A program made the position numbers and the translations under genes. Positions 29,850 through 39,040 of a stretch of DNA of 64,000 nt are shown here, piece by piece (the stretch's first letter is position 1; each line of letters opens with the position of its first letter). This DNA comes from Gluconobacter potus (lineage in GTDB: Bacteria > Pseudomonadota > Alphaproteobacteria > Acetobacterales > Acetobacteraceae): the NCBI RefSeq assembly GCF_015244705.1, contig NZ_JABCQF010000001.1, positions 806,001 to 870,000 on the forward strand. Direction: 5' to 3'. The notes below the pieces were generated by a model. It did not search any database and had not been told where the DNA came from. It saw only the letters and a program-made list of their open reading frames with translations.

Positions 29850-30425
29850 ATGCTGCCGGACTGGCTTAAGCCGAAAGGGACATCCACCCGTCTTGCGGTG
29901 GATGTCATCTTTCTGGAGACACGCTCTCCCCGTCCGTTTCCCGTTCTGCCGGAAGGATATTCCCTGTCCCGCGTGACGGGGGACGAGGCCGTGCCGCTTT
30001 ATCGCGTCCTGTATGCGGGGGTGGGGCAGGACTACTGCTGGTGGATGCGCCGGTCGATGCCGGATGCGGAACTGGCGGGGATTCTTCATGATCCTGCCGT
30101 TCATTTCATGGTCCTGCGTGATGGCTCCGGGGAGCCGCTCGGGTTCTACGAACTGGATCTGAGGCAGGGCGGGGATGCCAATCTGGCTTATTTCGGCCTT
30201 CTGTCGCAGGGGATGGGGCGCGGTCTGGGGCGTGTGCTTCTGGATCATGCCGTGGCCCGGGCCTTCGGGGCCGGAAGCTGGCGCCTGCGGGTCAATACCT
30301 GCACGCTCGATCATCCCCATGCGCTGCCGAATTACCGGCGGGCGGGATTTGAACTCCGGTATGTCGTGCCGGAAAGCTGGGACGTTCCGGACGAATATGT
30401 GCCGCAAAGACTGAAGCGACTCTGA
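29850..30425 (+). CDS. GNAT family N-acetyltransferase
   Basis: A 191-residue protein with the GNAT fold. The acetyl-CoA pyrophosphate-binding motif A is LSQGMGRGLGRVLL (about 118-131), preceded by LGFYELDLRQGGDANLAYFGL, and the C-terminal helix contains HALPNYRRAGFE. The acceptor substrate is unknown. It begins 24 bases after rpoD and probably shares its transcript. Confidence 0.88.
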   Translation: MLPDWLKPKGTSTRLAVDVIFLETRSPRPFPVLPEGYSLSRVTGDEAVPLYRVLYAGVGQDYCWWMRRSMPDAELAGILHDPAVHFMVLRDGSGEPLGFYELDLRQGGDANLAYFGLLSQGMGRGLGRVLLDHAVARAFGAGSWRLRVNTCTLDHPHALPNYRRAGFELRYVVPESWDVPDEYVPQRLKRL

Positions 30426-30584
30426 GGCAGGACTTGCTTTGAGACGCATGGTGTGATTAATGCCGCCTTTCCCTGCCGGGCGATGTGGCATCGCACCGGC
30501 TATACCCGTGCCCTGAAACATGGGCCCTGTTTCCGGCATGGGCCGGAGCCAGTCGCGGGTTGACCTCATCCGAAGGGAGTATTC
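30426..30584 (+). other. Structured leader before rpsF
   Basis: This 159-base leader can form several short hairpins, for instance GCGATG-TGG-CATCGC (30480-30494) and CCGG-CATGGG-CCGG near 30532-30545. Ribosomal protein S6 operons are often autoregulated through such leaders, but I cannot match it to the described S6:S18 RNA motif with confidence. Confidence 0.3.
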
Positions 30585-31067
30585 ATGCCATTGTATGAAA
30601 GCGTGCTCATCGCACGTAATGATGTGTCGCAGGCTCAGGTGGAAACCCTGGTCGAGACCATCGAAACCCTGCTCAAGGACAACGGCGGTTCCATCCAGAA
30701 GCGCGAGTTCTGGGGCCTGCGTTCGCTCGCATACCGCATCAAGAAGAACCGCAAGGGCCATTACGTCCTGCTGGGCCTTGACTGCACCCCCGACGTGCTG
30801 CGCGAGCTGGAGCGTCAGCTGGGCCTGAACGAAGACGTGCTGCGCGTTCTGACGCTGCGCGTTGACGAGATCGACGAGAACCCGTCTCCGGTTCTGGCCC
30901 GCAAGAGCGATGATCGTGGCGATCGCGGCAACTTCCGTGGCGGCTCCAAGCCGGCCGGTCGTTTCGAGAGCGGCCGTGGCGGTCCCCGTCGCAGCAGCGA
31001 AGACCGTGAAGAATATCGTGCACGTGGCGAGCAGGACGATGCTCGTGAGACGGCCGGAGCGGAGTAA
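30585..31067 (+). CDS. rpsF: 30S ribosomal protein S6
   Basis: A 160-residue S6 protein. The conserved ferredoxin-like fold spans residues 1-100 ([36 protein letters not shown]). The remaining 60 residues are a low-complexity Arg/Gly/Asp/Glu tail, a C-terminal extension common in alphaproteobacteria. GAAGGGAG precedes the ATG. First gene of rpsF-rpsR-rplI. Confidence 0.97.
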   Translation: MPLYESVLIARNDVSQAQVETLVETIETLLKDNGGSIQKREFWGLRSLAYRIKKNRKGHYVLLGLDCTPDVLRELERQLGLNEDVLRVLTLRVDEIDENPSPVLARKSDDRGDRGNFRGGSKPAGRFESGRGGPRRSSEDREEYRARGEQDDARETAGAE

Positions 31068-31072
31068 GAAAC

Positions 31073-31363
31073 ATGTCCGAGACCATCACTCCCGACGTCA
31101 GCGAAGTGAACCCGGCTGCCCGTCGTACGGCAGTTGGCGCACGTCGTCCGTTCTACCGTCGTCGCAAGTCCTGCCCGTTCTCCGGCCCCAACGCGCCGAA
31201 GATCGACTACAAGGACGTGCGTCTGCTGAGCCGCTTCCTTTCGGAGCGCGGCAAGATCGTGCCGAGCCGCATCACGGCCGTTTCGGCCAAGAAGCAGCGT
31301 GAGCTGGCACAGGCGATCAAGCGCGCCCGTTTCCTCGCCCTGCTCCCCTACGTCGTGAACTGA
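31073..31363 (+). CDS. rpsR: 30S ribosomal protein S18
   Basis: A 96-residue S18. After a short variable N-terminus the conserved [12 protein letters not shown] block, [19 protein letters not shown] and a C-terminal [12 protein letters not shown] are present. S18 binds next to S6 on the 30S platform, hence the coupled genes; only five bases separate it from rpsF. Confidence 0.97.
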   Translation: MSETITPDVSEVNPAARRTAVGARRPFYRRRKSCPFSGPNAPKIDYKDVRLLSRFLSERGKIVPSRITAVSAKKQRELAQAIKRARFLALLPYVVN

Positions 31364-31373
31364 GGAGAGCATC

Positions 31374-31964
31374 ATGTCCCAGACCGCACTGATCCTGCTG
31401 CAGCGGGTCGAGCATCTCGGCCAGATGGGCGACCTGGTGCACGTGAAGCCGGGTTATGCCCGTAACTTCCTGCTGCCCCAGGCCAAGGCCATGCGCGCCA
31501 CGGTTGCCAACAAGAAGCGTTTCGAGACCGAGCGCGCCCAGCTTGAGGCCCAGAACCTCAAGAAGCGTGAAGAGGCCGAGCGTCTTGCCGAGCGCATGCA
31601 CGAACTGTCCGTCGTCATCATCCGTCAGGCTGGTGACAGCGGAAGCCTGTACGGCTCCGTCAGCACCCGCGACATCGCGGCTGCCGCTACGGAAGCCGGC
31701 CTGACGATTTCGCGTCAGCAGGTTGTCCTGGCACACCCGATCAAGCAGCTTGGTCTGACGGAAGCACGCATCGTGCTGCATCCGGAAGTGTCCATCCCGC
31801 TGACGGTGAACGTTGCCCGTTCCGCTGAAGAAGCAGAGCGTCAGGCCCGTGGCGAAGCCATTGGCGTGCAGGACGAGGATGAGAACATCCTTGGCGAACT
31901 GCAGGCTGAGAATGCCGCCGAAGAGGCTGCTGCCGAAGCTGCCGAGGCATCGGAAGAAGCATAA
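31374..31964 (+). CDS. rplI: 50S ribosomal protein L9
   Basis: A 196-residue L9. The N-terminal rRNA-binding domain contains [20 protein letters not shown] and [12 protein letters not shown], followed by the long connecting helix and the C-terminal domain ([13 protein letters not shown]). An acidic Ala/Glu tail of about 45 residues extends past the usual end. GAGGAGAG precedes the ATG. Last gene before a strong terminator. Confidence 0.97.
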   Translation: MSQTALILLQRVEHLGQMGDLVHVKPGYARNFLLPQAKAMRATVANKKRFETERAQLEAQNLKKREEAERLAERMHELSVVIIRQAGDSGSLYGSVSTRDIAAAATEAGLTISRQQVVLAHPIKQLGLTEARIVLHPEVSIPLTVNVARSAEEAERQARGEAIGVQDEDENILGELQAENAAEEAAAEAAEASEEA

Positions 31965-31989
31965 GGCTTTTACCGAGGACCTTGTCCTG

Positions 31990-32027
31990 AAAAACCCGGC
32001 CGGGGATATCCCCGGCCGGGTTTTTTT
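31990..32027 (+). terminator. Rho-independent terminator of the rpsF operon
   Basis: AAAACCCGGCCGGGGAT pairs with ATCCCCGGCCGGGTTTT to form a long GC-rich stem, followed by a run of seven T. It lies 26 bases after rplI. Confidence 0.95.
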
Positions 32028-32102
32028 GTGTCTGTTCTTCCGGAGGAGTACAACTCCAGACCTGTTCGGGCTTTTTCCCGGTATTGGAAACAGGAGATCG
32101 GA

Positions 32103-33323
32103 ATGAAACGGATTCTGGATTTTGTCTTGAGGAAGTTCATCCAGACAGGAAGCCTGAGGGTCACGTTCAGTGACGGGACTGTCTGCACCTATCGTGGCCG
32201 CAAGCCGGGACTGGAAGCCGGACTTCATCTGCTCAACAAACAGGCGGAGCGGGCCCTGATCATCAATTCCGGTCTGGCGTTCGGCGAGGAATACATGGCG
32301 GGCAGCATCGTGCCCGACGGCTGTACGCTCGAGACACTGCTGAGCGTCCTGATGGAGAACATCAATGGGCATGGGCATGTCTTCGAAGAAATCGAGGATC
32401 GTCTGCGCTATGTGACGCGGGCGTGGAAGACGCTCAATTCGCTCAAGAAATCCCGCAGCAATGTCGCGCATCACTATGATCTGAACGGTACGCTGTACGA
32501 TCTGTTCCTGGACAAGGACCGGCAGTATTCCTGCGCCTATTTCGCGCATGAGGATATGACGCTGGAAGAGGCGCAGATCGCCAAGAAGCGGCATATTGCC
32601 TCCAAGCTCAATCTGGATCGTCCGGGGCTCGAGGTGCTTGATATCGGCTGTGGCTGGGGTGGCATGGCCCTGACGCTGGCGAAGGATTATGGGGCGAAGG
32701 TCCTTGGTATCACGCTGTCACGCGAGCAGCTCGAGGTGGCGCGGAAGCGGGCGAAGGAAGAAGGGCTTGAGGGCCAAGTGTGCTTCGAACTGATCGACTA
32801 CCGCAACCTGCATCAGCAGTTCGACCGGATCGTCTCGGTGGGCATGTTCGAGCATGTGGGCCCGCCACAGTTCGAGGCATTTTTCAAGCAGCTGAAAGCC
32901 TGTCTCAAGCCGGATGGCGTGGCGCTGATCCATTCCATAGGACGTATGGACGGGCCGGGGACGACCAATCCCTGGATCCAGAAATATATTTTCCCGGGTG
33001 GATATTCGCCTGCGCTGAGCGAGACGCTGGCGGCGATCGAGCGGTCCGGGTTGTGGATGACGGACTGCGAGGTGCTGCGTCTGCATTATGCGCGCACGCT
33101 GGCGGAATGGCGCAAGCGTTTCGATGCCAATCGCGACAAGATCCGGGCGCTGTATGACGAGCGGTTTGTCCGGATGTTCGAGTTCTATCTTGTGGGGGCC
33201 GAACTGGCGTTCCGCGTGCAGGGGCACATGAACTTCCAGCTTCAGCTGACCCGGTCGATCGATGCCGTGCCGTTCACGCGCGACTACATGTTCGAGCGTG
33301 AACGGGAAAGCGTGACGTCGTAA
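32103..33323 (+). CDS. cfa: Cyclopropane-fatty-acyl-phospholipid synthase
   Basis: A 406-residue SAM-dependent enzyme that adds a methylene group across double bonds of membrane phospholipids, usually in stationary phase or acid stress. The SAM motif is LDIGCGWGGMAL (about 179-190). Family blocks NVAHHYDLNGTLYDLFLD, SCAYF and PWIQKYIFPGGYSP are present. GGAG lies before the ATG at 32103; an extension to 32028 would run into the terminator region. Confidence 0.93.
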   Translation: MKRILDFVLRKFIQTGSLRVTFSDGTVCTYRGRKPGLEAGLHLLNKQAERALIINSGLAFGEEYMAGSIVPDGCTLETLLSVLMENINGHGHVFEEIEDRLRYVTRAWKTLNSLKKSRSNVAHHYDLNGTLYDLFLDKDRQYSCAYFAHEDMTLEEAQIAKKRHIASKLNLDRPGLEVLDIGCGWGGMALTLAKDYGAKVLGITLSREQLEVARKRAKEEGLEGQVCFELIDYRNLHQQFDRIVSVGMFEHVGPPQFEAFFKQLKACLKPDGVALIHSIGRMDGPGTTNPWIQKYIFPGGYSPALSETLAAIERSGLWMTDCEVLRLHYARTLAEWRKRFDANRDKIRALYDERFVRMFEFYLVGAELAFRVQGHMNFQLQLTRSIDAVPFTRDYMFERERESVTS

Positions 33324-33329
33324 GGGGCC

Positions 33330-34148
33330 TCAGCGGCTGGCGAGATTCAGTTCCGCCAGCCGCGCGAATTCGGCGACCGAGAGCGTTTCGGCCCGGCGGG
33401 TCGGTTCGATTTCGGCCTGTTCCAGCAGACGCTCGCCGCCGATGGATTTCAGCGAGGAGCGCAGCATCTTGCGGCGCTGGCCGAAGGCGGCGGCCGTGAC
33501 CTGCTCCATGGCGCGGAACAGCTGCGGAGACGGCTGTTCCGCATGGGGGATGATGACGGCCACGGCGGAATGGACCTTGGGTGGCGGTGAGAAGGCGGCC
33601 GGCGGGATGCGCAGGGCGACCGAGCATGAGGCGCACCACTGGGCCAGCACCGCCAGGCGTCCGTAAGCTGAACTTCCCGGAGCCGCGCAGATACGCTCCG
33701 CGACTTCAAGCTGGAACATCAGCGACAGCCGTTCCCACTGCGATGCCTGGCGGAGCCAGCCTATGAGCAGGGGCGTGGCAACGTTATAGGGTAGGTTCGC
33801 AATGATCTGGCGCGGAGCGGGGGCCAGAGCCGCAGCATCCAGCTTCAGGGCGTCCTGACGGACGACGTGCAGGCGGTCCGGGTAGTAAGTAGCCAGTTCG
33901 TCCAGCAGGGGCCATGCGCGCTCGTCGATTTCCACGACATCGACGCGGCTGGCAGGGGTGTCCAGCAGGGCGCGGGTCAGGCCGCCGGGACCGGGACCGA
34001 TTTCGACGACACTGCGTCCTGTCAGATCACCGCCGAGAGCTGCGATCCGGGCGCAGATGCCCGGATCGAGAAGGAAGTGCTGGCCGAGAGATTTCTTCGC
34101 ATCCAGACCATGGGCCTGAATGGTGTCACGCAGTGAAGGAAGGGACAC
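33330..34148 (-). CDS. rsmA: 16S rRNA (adenine1518-N6/adenine1519-N6)-dimethyltransferase
   Basis: A 272-residue KsgA-type methyltransferase that dimethylates two adjacent adenines near the 3' end of 16S rRNA. Motif I is VVEIGPGPGGLTRALL and the catalytic motif is IIANLPYNVATPLL; KKSLGQHFLLD opens the protein. The GTG start at 34148 follows the surA stop by a single base (TGAC-GTG), implying translational coupling; a longer in-frame extension would overlap surA heavily. In many relatives pdxA sits between surA and rsmA; here it does not. Confidence 0.94.
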   Translation of the reverse strand: MSLPSLRDTIQAHGLDAKKSLGQHFLLDPGICARIAALGGDLTGRSVVEIGPGPGGLTRALLDTPASRVDVVEIDERAWPLLDELATYYPDRLHVVRQDALKLDAAALAPAPRQIIANLPYNVATPLLIGWLRQASQWERLSLMFQLEVAERICAAPGSSAYGRLAVLAQWCASCSVALRIPPAAFSPPPKVHSAVAVIIPHAEQPSPQLFRAMEQVTAAAFGQRRKMLRSSLKSIGGERLLEQAEIEPTRRAETLSVAEFARLAELNLASR

Positions 34149-34149
34149 G

Positions 34150-35523
34150 TCAGTTGAAGGCCGTCTTGGCGGCGGGACGCATCTCGATGATCGCGCGGCG
34201 CTGAAGGTCGCGCTGAAGCTGGCGGGAGGCCTGCTCGACACGTTCGTTCATGAGCTGATCGGCGATTTCGCTGGGGCTCTGCTGGGCCAAGTTTTTCTGC
34301 TGGCGGTTGCAGACCATGAGCAGGGCAATACCGTCCATCGAGACCAGCGGACGGCTGACCTTGTTGGGGGGGAGCGCTTCGAGAACTGCCTTCATCTGGG
34401 GCATCAGGCGCTCGAGGATCTGCGAGCCCGGATTGCTGGGACGCTTTTCACCAAGGGATTTGTTGAGCGCTTCCATGGCGTCACAACTATGGACCGTCTG
34501 TACGGCTGTCGTCGCTTTCTGCAGGGCGGCACGCTGCTGATCGGTCGGGTTCTGCGGGTTCAGGGGCGCATCGAACGGGAAAAAGGCCTGTCGCAGGTCG
34601 AGCTGGGTGCCCATCTGCTTGCCGACCACGCGTTTTGACTGAACGGTGGCGATCACGAAGCCGCCGGCGACCTGGATCGGGTTGGAAATGGCGCCGATCG
34701 GCATCTGGCGGACGATGTTGACGACCTGCGGATCGAGGTTGTCTTCCTGCACCCAGCCCATGGAGCCGCCATCGAGGGCTGACTGGGCCTGCGAGAACTG
34801 GGCGGCCACGATCGGGAAGGGAGCGCCTTCGCGGAGCTGGGAAATGATCGTCTTGGTGAAGGTAAGCTCGGCTTCGTCATGCCGTGGATCGGCCACGGGA
34901 ACAAAGATTTCGCTCATGAAATACTGGGCGCGTCCCTGCTCGGCCTGAAGGGCCTGCTCGCGCTGGCTGATCTGGGTGGCGGTGATCCGGCCTTCCTCGC
35001 CCAGCTTTTCACGCAGGACCTGCATCCAGCCGATCTGCACGCGGATCTGGTCGATCAGCGTCGTCAGTGACACGCCATCCGAGGCCAGACGGTCCCGCAG
35101 GGCGTTCTTGGGCATGCCGTTGCGCTGTTCGATATTTGAAATGGCGCCCGCGATCTGGTCAGGTTCCACATTGATGTGGAGCCTGAGGATTTCCTGTGTT
35201 TTCAGGCGCTCGTCGATCAGCTGATGGATAATCTGGCCGCGCATGCGGTTCATGATTTCCGGGCTGATGGGCAGGCCGGTCGAGAGCACGAAGAGCTTTG
35301 CGCGGTTGTCCACGTCACGCTGCGTGAGGACCTGTCCGTTGATGACGGCCAGGATCTGGTCCTCGGGCGGCTTGGCCGGAGGAGCGTCCTGCTTGGTCGC
35401 CGCAGTTTTCGAAGCCGCTTTCGGGTCCGCCTTGTGATGCGGGGCGGCCGTGGCGGGGAGGGCTGCCGAGAAGGCGAGAAGGGCAGCCAGGGCCGTAGAG
35501 GCGATGCAGTGGGTCTTGGACAT
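34150..35523 (-). CDS. surA: SurA-like periplasmic chaperone / peptidylprolyl isomerase
   Basis: A 457-residue periplasmic chaperone for outer-membrane proteins. A signal peptide (about 1-27, ending ATAA) is followed by a linker, the SurA N-terminal domain (about 60-180, with ILAVINGQVLTQRDVDNR) and a parvulin-like domain (about 205-320, with QSALDGGSMGWVQEDNLDP). GGFVIATVQSKR closes the parvulin fold. The ATG at 35523 overlaps no coding sequence of lptD except its last bases; a TTG six bases earlier is also in frame. It lies in lptF-lptG-lptD-surA-rsmA. Confidence 0.92.
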   Translation of the reverse strand: MSKTHCIASTALAALLAFSAALPATAAPHHKADPKAASKTAATKQDAPPAKPPEDQILAVINGQVLTQRDVDNRAKLFVLSTGLPISPEIMNRMRGQIIHQLIDERLKTQEILRLHINVEPDQIAGAISNIEQRNGMPKNALRDRLASDGVSLTTLIDQIRVQIGWMQVLREKLGEEGRITATQISQREQALQAEQGRAQYFMSEIFVPVADPRHDEAELTFTKTIISQLREGAPFPIVAAQFSQAQSALDGGSMGWVQEDNLDPQVVNIVRQMPIGAISNPIQVAGGFVIATVQSKRVVGKQMGTQLDLRQAFFPFDAPLNPQNPTDQQRAALQKATTAVQTVHSCDAMEALNKSLGEKRPSNPGSQILERLMPQMKAVLEALPPNKVSRPLVSMDGIALLMVCNRQQKNLAQQSPSEIADQLMNERVEQASRQLQRDLQRRAIIEMRPAAKTAFN

Positions 35524-35525
35524 GC

Positions 35526-37850
35526 TCAACCGTTGATTCCGAAGGTGCCGATCGTCTTGAACGTGAAGTTGAACAGGACGGTCTCGTTACGCTGTTCGCC
35601 GCCGATACGGGTGTATTGCTTGATATACATGATATCCAGCCCGAAACAGTCATTGGAATAGCCGATCGTGCCACCGTTTGCGACGAACTGTTTCCTGGAC
35701 AGGCTGCGGCGGAAGAAACCCGACGCATGGTAATTCCGCCAGTGGGTTGAAAACCCGCCAGTCACTTCGCTCGTCTTGACCATGTATGGCGCATTGGGAC
35801 CGGATTCGCGGAAATCTGTCGCGTAATAATAATATGGCGTTACGGGCGCGTAGATGTAGCCACCTGTCAGGCGGAACATCGGAACGCCGGTGCTGACGAG
35901 GCCTTCGCCGTAGTCGAACTGGTGGGTCCACGGGTTGAAGCGGCCGCGGGCCGTGACATCGACATACTGGTTCGGGCTGACGCGCAGGCGACCCACCGGG
36001 TCCGACAGGTGGTGGTCGAGGCCGGAATAGGGCAGGCGGTTGTGGTCGATATGTTCCTGGAAGCTTTCACCAACGAGCATGTCGATGGCGTGGCCGTTCC
36101 AGGACCAGTTCTGATGGATGCCCACATTCGCGCGCAGGCCGCCGTCGAGACGGTCCGTGCCGAGATAGCGGTTGAGGGAAAACAGCGTGGTGTCGGTGAA
36201 CTCGTAGGACAGGCTGTCTTCGTTGGGGATGTTGCGGTTCTGCGAGTTGCCGGTGTTGGGGGCAGCAATGATCTGGGCGATCGGCTCCAGGATCTGCGAG
36301 CCATGTCCCTTGGCGAAGCTGCGCAGGAACGGCCAGTTCATCTTCAGGGCGATGGTCGGCTGGACCTGTCCGACGAGATGGTTGCCGCCGGCGTTCGTGT
36401 AGTAGGTCGGCTGCTGGTAGGCCTGGGTGGCGTGATAGACCATGGAATCAATCCGGGCCGTCAGCAGGAACTGCTGCCCGAGCTTGTTGTGGAACGGGCG
36501 GTCCCACTGGATGGCCGCTTCGCCGCGCTGATCGTTGATGCCGTTTTTGCGGTACAGGTTGAAGTCCGTCGTCTGGACGCTGAGACGGCCGCCGAACATG
36601 TCCGGCTGTCCCTGAAACGCGTAGGTCAGTCTCGGAAGGGCCCAGGGGAGATCCGAGTTGCGGATGACGCCCTGGTTCAGGCCCTGATAGGCCTGTCCGT
36701 CGAGACGCATGTAGGAGCCAACGCCGTATCCTTCGAGGAACAGGTTGGAATTCAGCATTTCCTGACCGTAGCCGGGAACGCGGTAGTCACGCATGTAGTT
36801 GGCGGAACTGGCGACGTTGATGTTGGCGCCAAGCTGCCAGTTGCGGTCGAGGGCGAAATTGGCGCGACCGAACACATAGCCCTGTACGCCATATTCGCTG
36901 GATGAGCCGACATTGTTGCCGAAGGTGTTGGTGTACTCGCTTTCGTTATGGGTGTCGTAGGCCACGCCGCCCGTGACGTCGACCGAGCCGAAATTCATGC
37001 GGTTGCGGTACTGCGCCGTCAGTTCGGGGCCGGTCTTGGTGGAGACGAGGCCGCGTACCGTCAGGTCCTGCTGCTCGTCGATAGCCCAGAAATAGGGGAG
37101 CGTGAAATAGGTGCCGAGATAGCGGTCATGCGGGCTGATGCCCGGCATCAGGAAGCCGCTCTGCCGTTTAACGGACGGATCGGTCATGGAGAAGAACGGG
37201 AAATAGAAAACTGGCAGGCCGAGCATTTTCAGCCAGGCATGATCGAATTCGAGCCGCTTGTGCTGCACGTCCTGCGTCGCATCAAAAGCCTGGAACTGCC
37301 AGAAGGGGGGCAGGTCGGGATTTTTCTCGCAGATCTTGCAGGCCGTGTAGACGGCATGCGTCAGGTCGTTGAGCATCCCGTTCGTGCGGCGCATGCCGTT
37401 GCCGGCGAGCTTGGCGTTGTCTTCCATGCGGATGTAGATGCCGCTGCCGATGCCGTCGTGCATGCCGTGGCTGAACTCGACGTAATCGGCATAGGTCGTG
37501 CTGCCATCGGGTTCCACGACCGCGACATGGCCCTTGGCGGACAGGATGCCGGTGCTGCGGTCATAGGTCACGCGGTCGGCGCGCATGGCGTGATCGCCCT
37601 GCCAGACGCGGACATTCCCTTCCCATGTGATCAGGCCGTTCTTGGCATAGCTTTCGCTATCCGCAAGATAGGTCAGGGGATCGGTCTGGGATGTTGGCTT
37701 TCCGATGACGATGACATGGGAATTGTCGCGCTGCATCGTGTTGGCAGACATTGTCTGCGGCGCCACGAGCGCGGTTCCAGCCATCAGCGTGGCACCGACG
37801 AACGAAGCGCGTCTGCGGGCGCGTGTTGGGAGCCACAGGGGCACCGTCAT
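35526..37850 (-). CDS. lptD: LPS-assembly outer-membrane protein LptD
   Basis: A 774-residue protein that inserts lipopolysaccharide into the outer leaflet. A signal-like N-terminus (to about residue 35) precedes a LptA-like jellyroll domain (about 45-160, with RADRVTYDRSTGILSAKGHV). A 26-strand-type beta-barrel follows, ending in an aromatic-rich strand. Cys pairs that may form the assembly disulfides are visible in CKICEK (near 155) and DCFGLD near the C-terminus. The ATG at 37850 shares one base with the lptG stop. Its partner chaperone surA is next. Confidence 0.93.
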   Translation of the reverse strand: MTVPLWLPTRARRRASFVGATLMAGTALVAPQTMSANTMQRDNSHVIVIGKPTSQTDPLTYLADSESYAKNGLITWEGNVRVWQGDHAMRADRVTYDRSTGILSAKGHVAVVEPDGSTTYADYVEFSHGMHDGIGSGIYIRMEDNAKLAGNGMRRTNGMLNDLTHAVYTACKICEKNPDLPPFWQFQAFDATQDVQHKRLEFDHAWLKMLGLPVFYFPFFSMTDPSVKRQSGFLMPGISPHDRYLGTYFTLPYFWAIDEQQDLTVRGLVSTKTGPELTAQYRNRMNFGSVDVTGGVAYDTHNESEYTNTFGNNVGSSSEYGVQGYVFGRANFALDRNWQLGANINVASSANYMRDYRVPGYGQEMLNSNLFLEGYGVGSYMRLDGQAYQGLNQGVIRNSDLPWALPRLTYAFQGQPDMFGGRLSVQTTDFNLYRKNGINDQRGEAAIQWDRPFHNKLGQQFLLTARIDSMVYHATQAYQQPTYYTNAGGNHLVGQVQPTIALKMNWPFLRSFAKGHGSQILEPIAQIIAAPNTGNSQNRNIPNEDSLSYEFTDTTLFSLNRYLGTDRLDGGLRANVGIHQNWSWNGHAIDMLVGESFQEHIDHNRLPYSGLDHHLSDPVGRLRVSPNQYVDVTARGRFNPWTHQFDYGEGLVSTGVPMFRLTGGYIYAPVTPYYYYATDFRESGPNAPYMVKTSEVTGGFSTHWRNYHASGFFRRSLSRKQFVANGGTIGYSNDCFGLDIMYIKQYTRIGGEQRNETVLFNFTFKTIGTFGING

Positions 37851-39040
37851 CAACCATCCTCCATGTGCAGCAAAAGGGCCACCGCGAGGCAGAGCCCCGC
37901 ACCTGTCGGCGCCCATGCGGCAAGAACCGGCGGCAGGGCGCCGGATTCACCAAACTGTTCGGCCACTTTCGAGATGGTGAACAGCGCAAAGCCTGCGGCG
38001 ATTCCCGATCCCAGCATCCGGGCCACGCCGCCGCGCCGTGTGGGGCGCATCGAGAAGCCTGCGGATACCAATGCCATGGTCCCGGCCAGAATGGGAAGGG
38101 CCAGTAGCGACTGGAAATGAAGTCTGTGCCGGATCGAGGGGAATCCCGAGCGCTCCAGAAGGCTGATGAAGCCCGGAAGAGCGAAGACGGACAGCGTATC
38201 CGGCGATGCGAAACTTTCCTGCACGCGGCCGACCGTCAGATCGGATGGCAGGGTCATGTCCCCGATCTGCTGCGGCAGGTGATCGGGGTGGAGCACTGAG
38301 GTTCCGTGCAGGATCCACTGGTGATCGCCCAGCGCGCCCTGGGGGGCTTCGACGCGGACGATCAGGCGGTCCCGGTCATCGAGGCGGAAGATCGAGACGC
38401 CCGAAACCTTCAGGGCGCCGTCGATGAGATGGACGTCCTGGGCATGCAGGATCGCAACACCGTGCGGAACCAGACCGTCATCGGACTGTCTGAGCCAGAG
38501 CGCACCTCCATTGAGTGTCAGGGGGCCGCCGCCGGTGCGCAGATAGGTCTGGTCGAGCATTTCGGCGCTGCGGAACATGGTCGAGGACAGGGCCGAGATG
38601 CCGGTTGTCGTCAGCAGGCCCGTCAGCAGGGCGCAGGCCAGCGGGCTGGCGAGGAACTGCCAGGCGGAAATGCCGGCGGCGCGCGCCACGATGAGTTCGG
38701 AGGAGCGTGTCAGGCGGGAGAAGCACACGATCCCGCCCAGCAGGATGCCGAAAGGCAGGACGTAGATGATGTAATAAGGAACATGCAGGGCCGCGATCTT
38801 GACGATGAGGCTGGCCGGGACGTTGGGCCGTGTTGCCGCGCGGCGCAGCAGGTCGATGAAGTCGAACAGGGAGACCAGTCCGGTCAGGGCCAGCACCATG
38901 GACAGGGTGCTGAGCATGAACTGCCGCGCGATGTAGATCGCGAGGGTCGTAGAAAACCCGGCATGTTCGTCGCGGGTGCTGATCGCCTGGAACAGGGATG
39001 TCAGCCAGGGGCCCAGGCGGGGGGACGGGATGGCTCTCAT
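37850..39040 (-). CDS. lptG: LPS export ABC transporter permease LptG
   Basis: A 396-residue inner-membrane permease of the LptB2FG transporter that extracts LPS for transport. The N-terminal membrane helices contain IYIARQFMLSTLSMVLALTGL and PYYIIYVLPFGILLGGI, a periplasmic jellyroll lies in the middle (about 135-275), and further helices follow. The coupling helix region carries SRLTRSSELIVARAAG. The ATG at 39040 overlaps the lptF stop by four bases. lptB and lptC are elsewhere. Confidence 0.92.
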   Translation of the reverse strand: MRAIPSPRLGPWLTSLFQAISTRDEHAGFSTTLAIYIARQFMLSTLSMVLALTGLVSLFDFIDLLRRAATRPNVPASLIVKIAALHVPYYIIYVLPFGILLGGIVCFSRLTRSSELIVARAAGISAWQFLASPLACALLTGLLTTTGISALSSTMFRSAEMLDQTYLRTGGGPLTLNGGALWLRQSDDGLVPHGVAILHAQDVHLIDGALKVSGVSIFRLDDRDRLIVRVEAPQGALGDHQWILHGTSVLHPDHLPQQIGDMTLPSDLTVGRVQESFASPDTLSVFALPGFISLLERSGFPSIRHRLHFQSLLALPILAGTMALVSAGFSMRPTRRGGVARMLGSGIAAGFALFTISKVAEQFGESGALPPVLAAWAPTGAGLCLAVALLLHMEDG

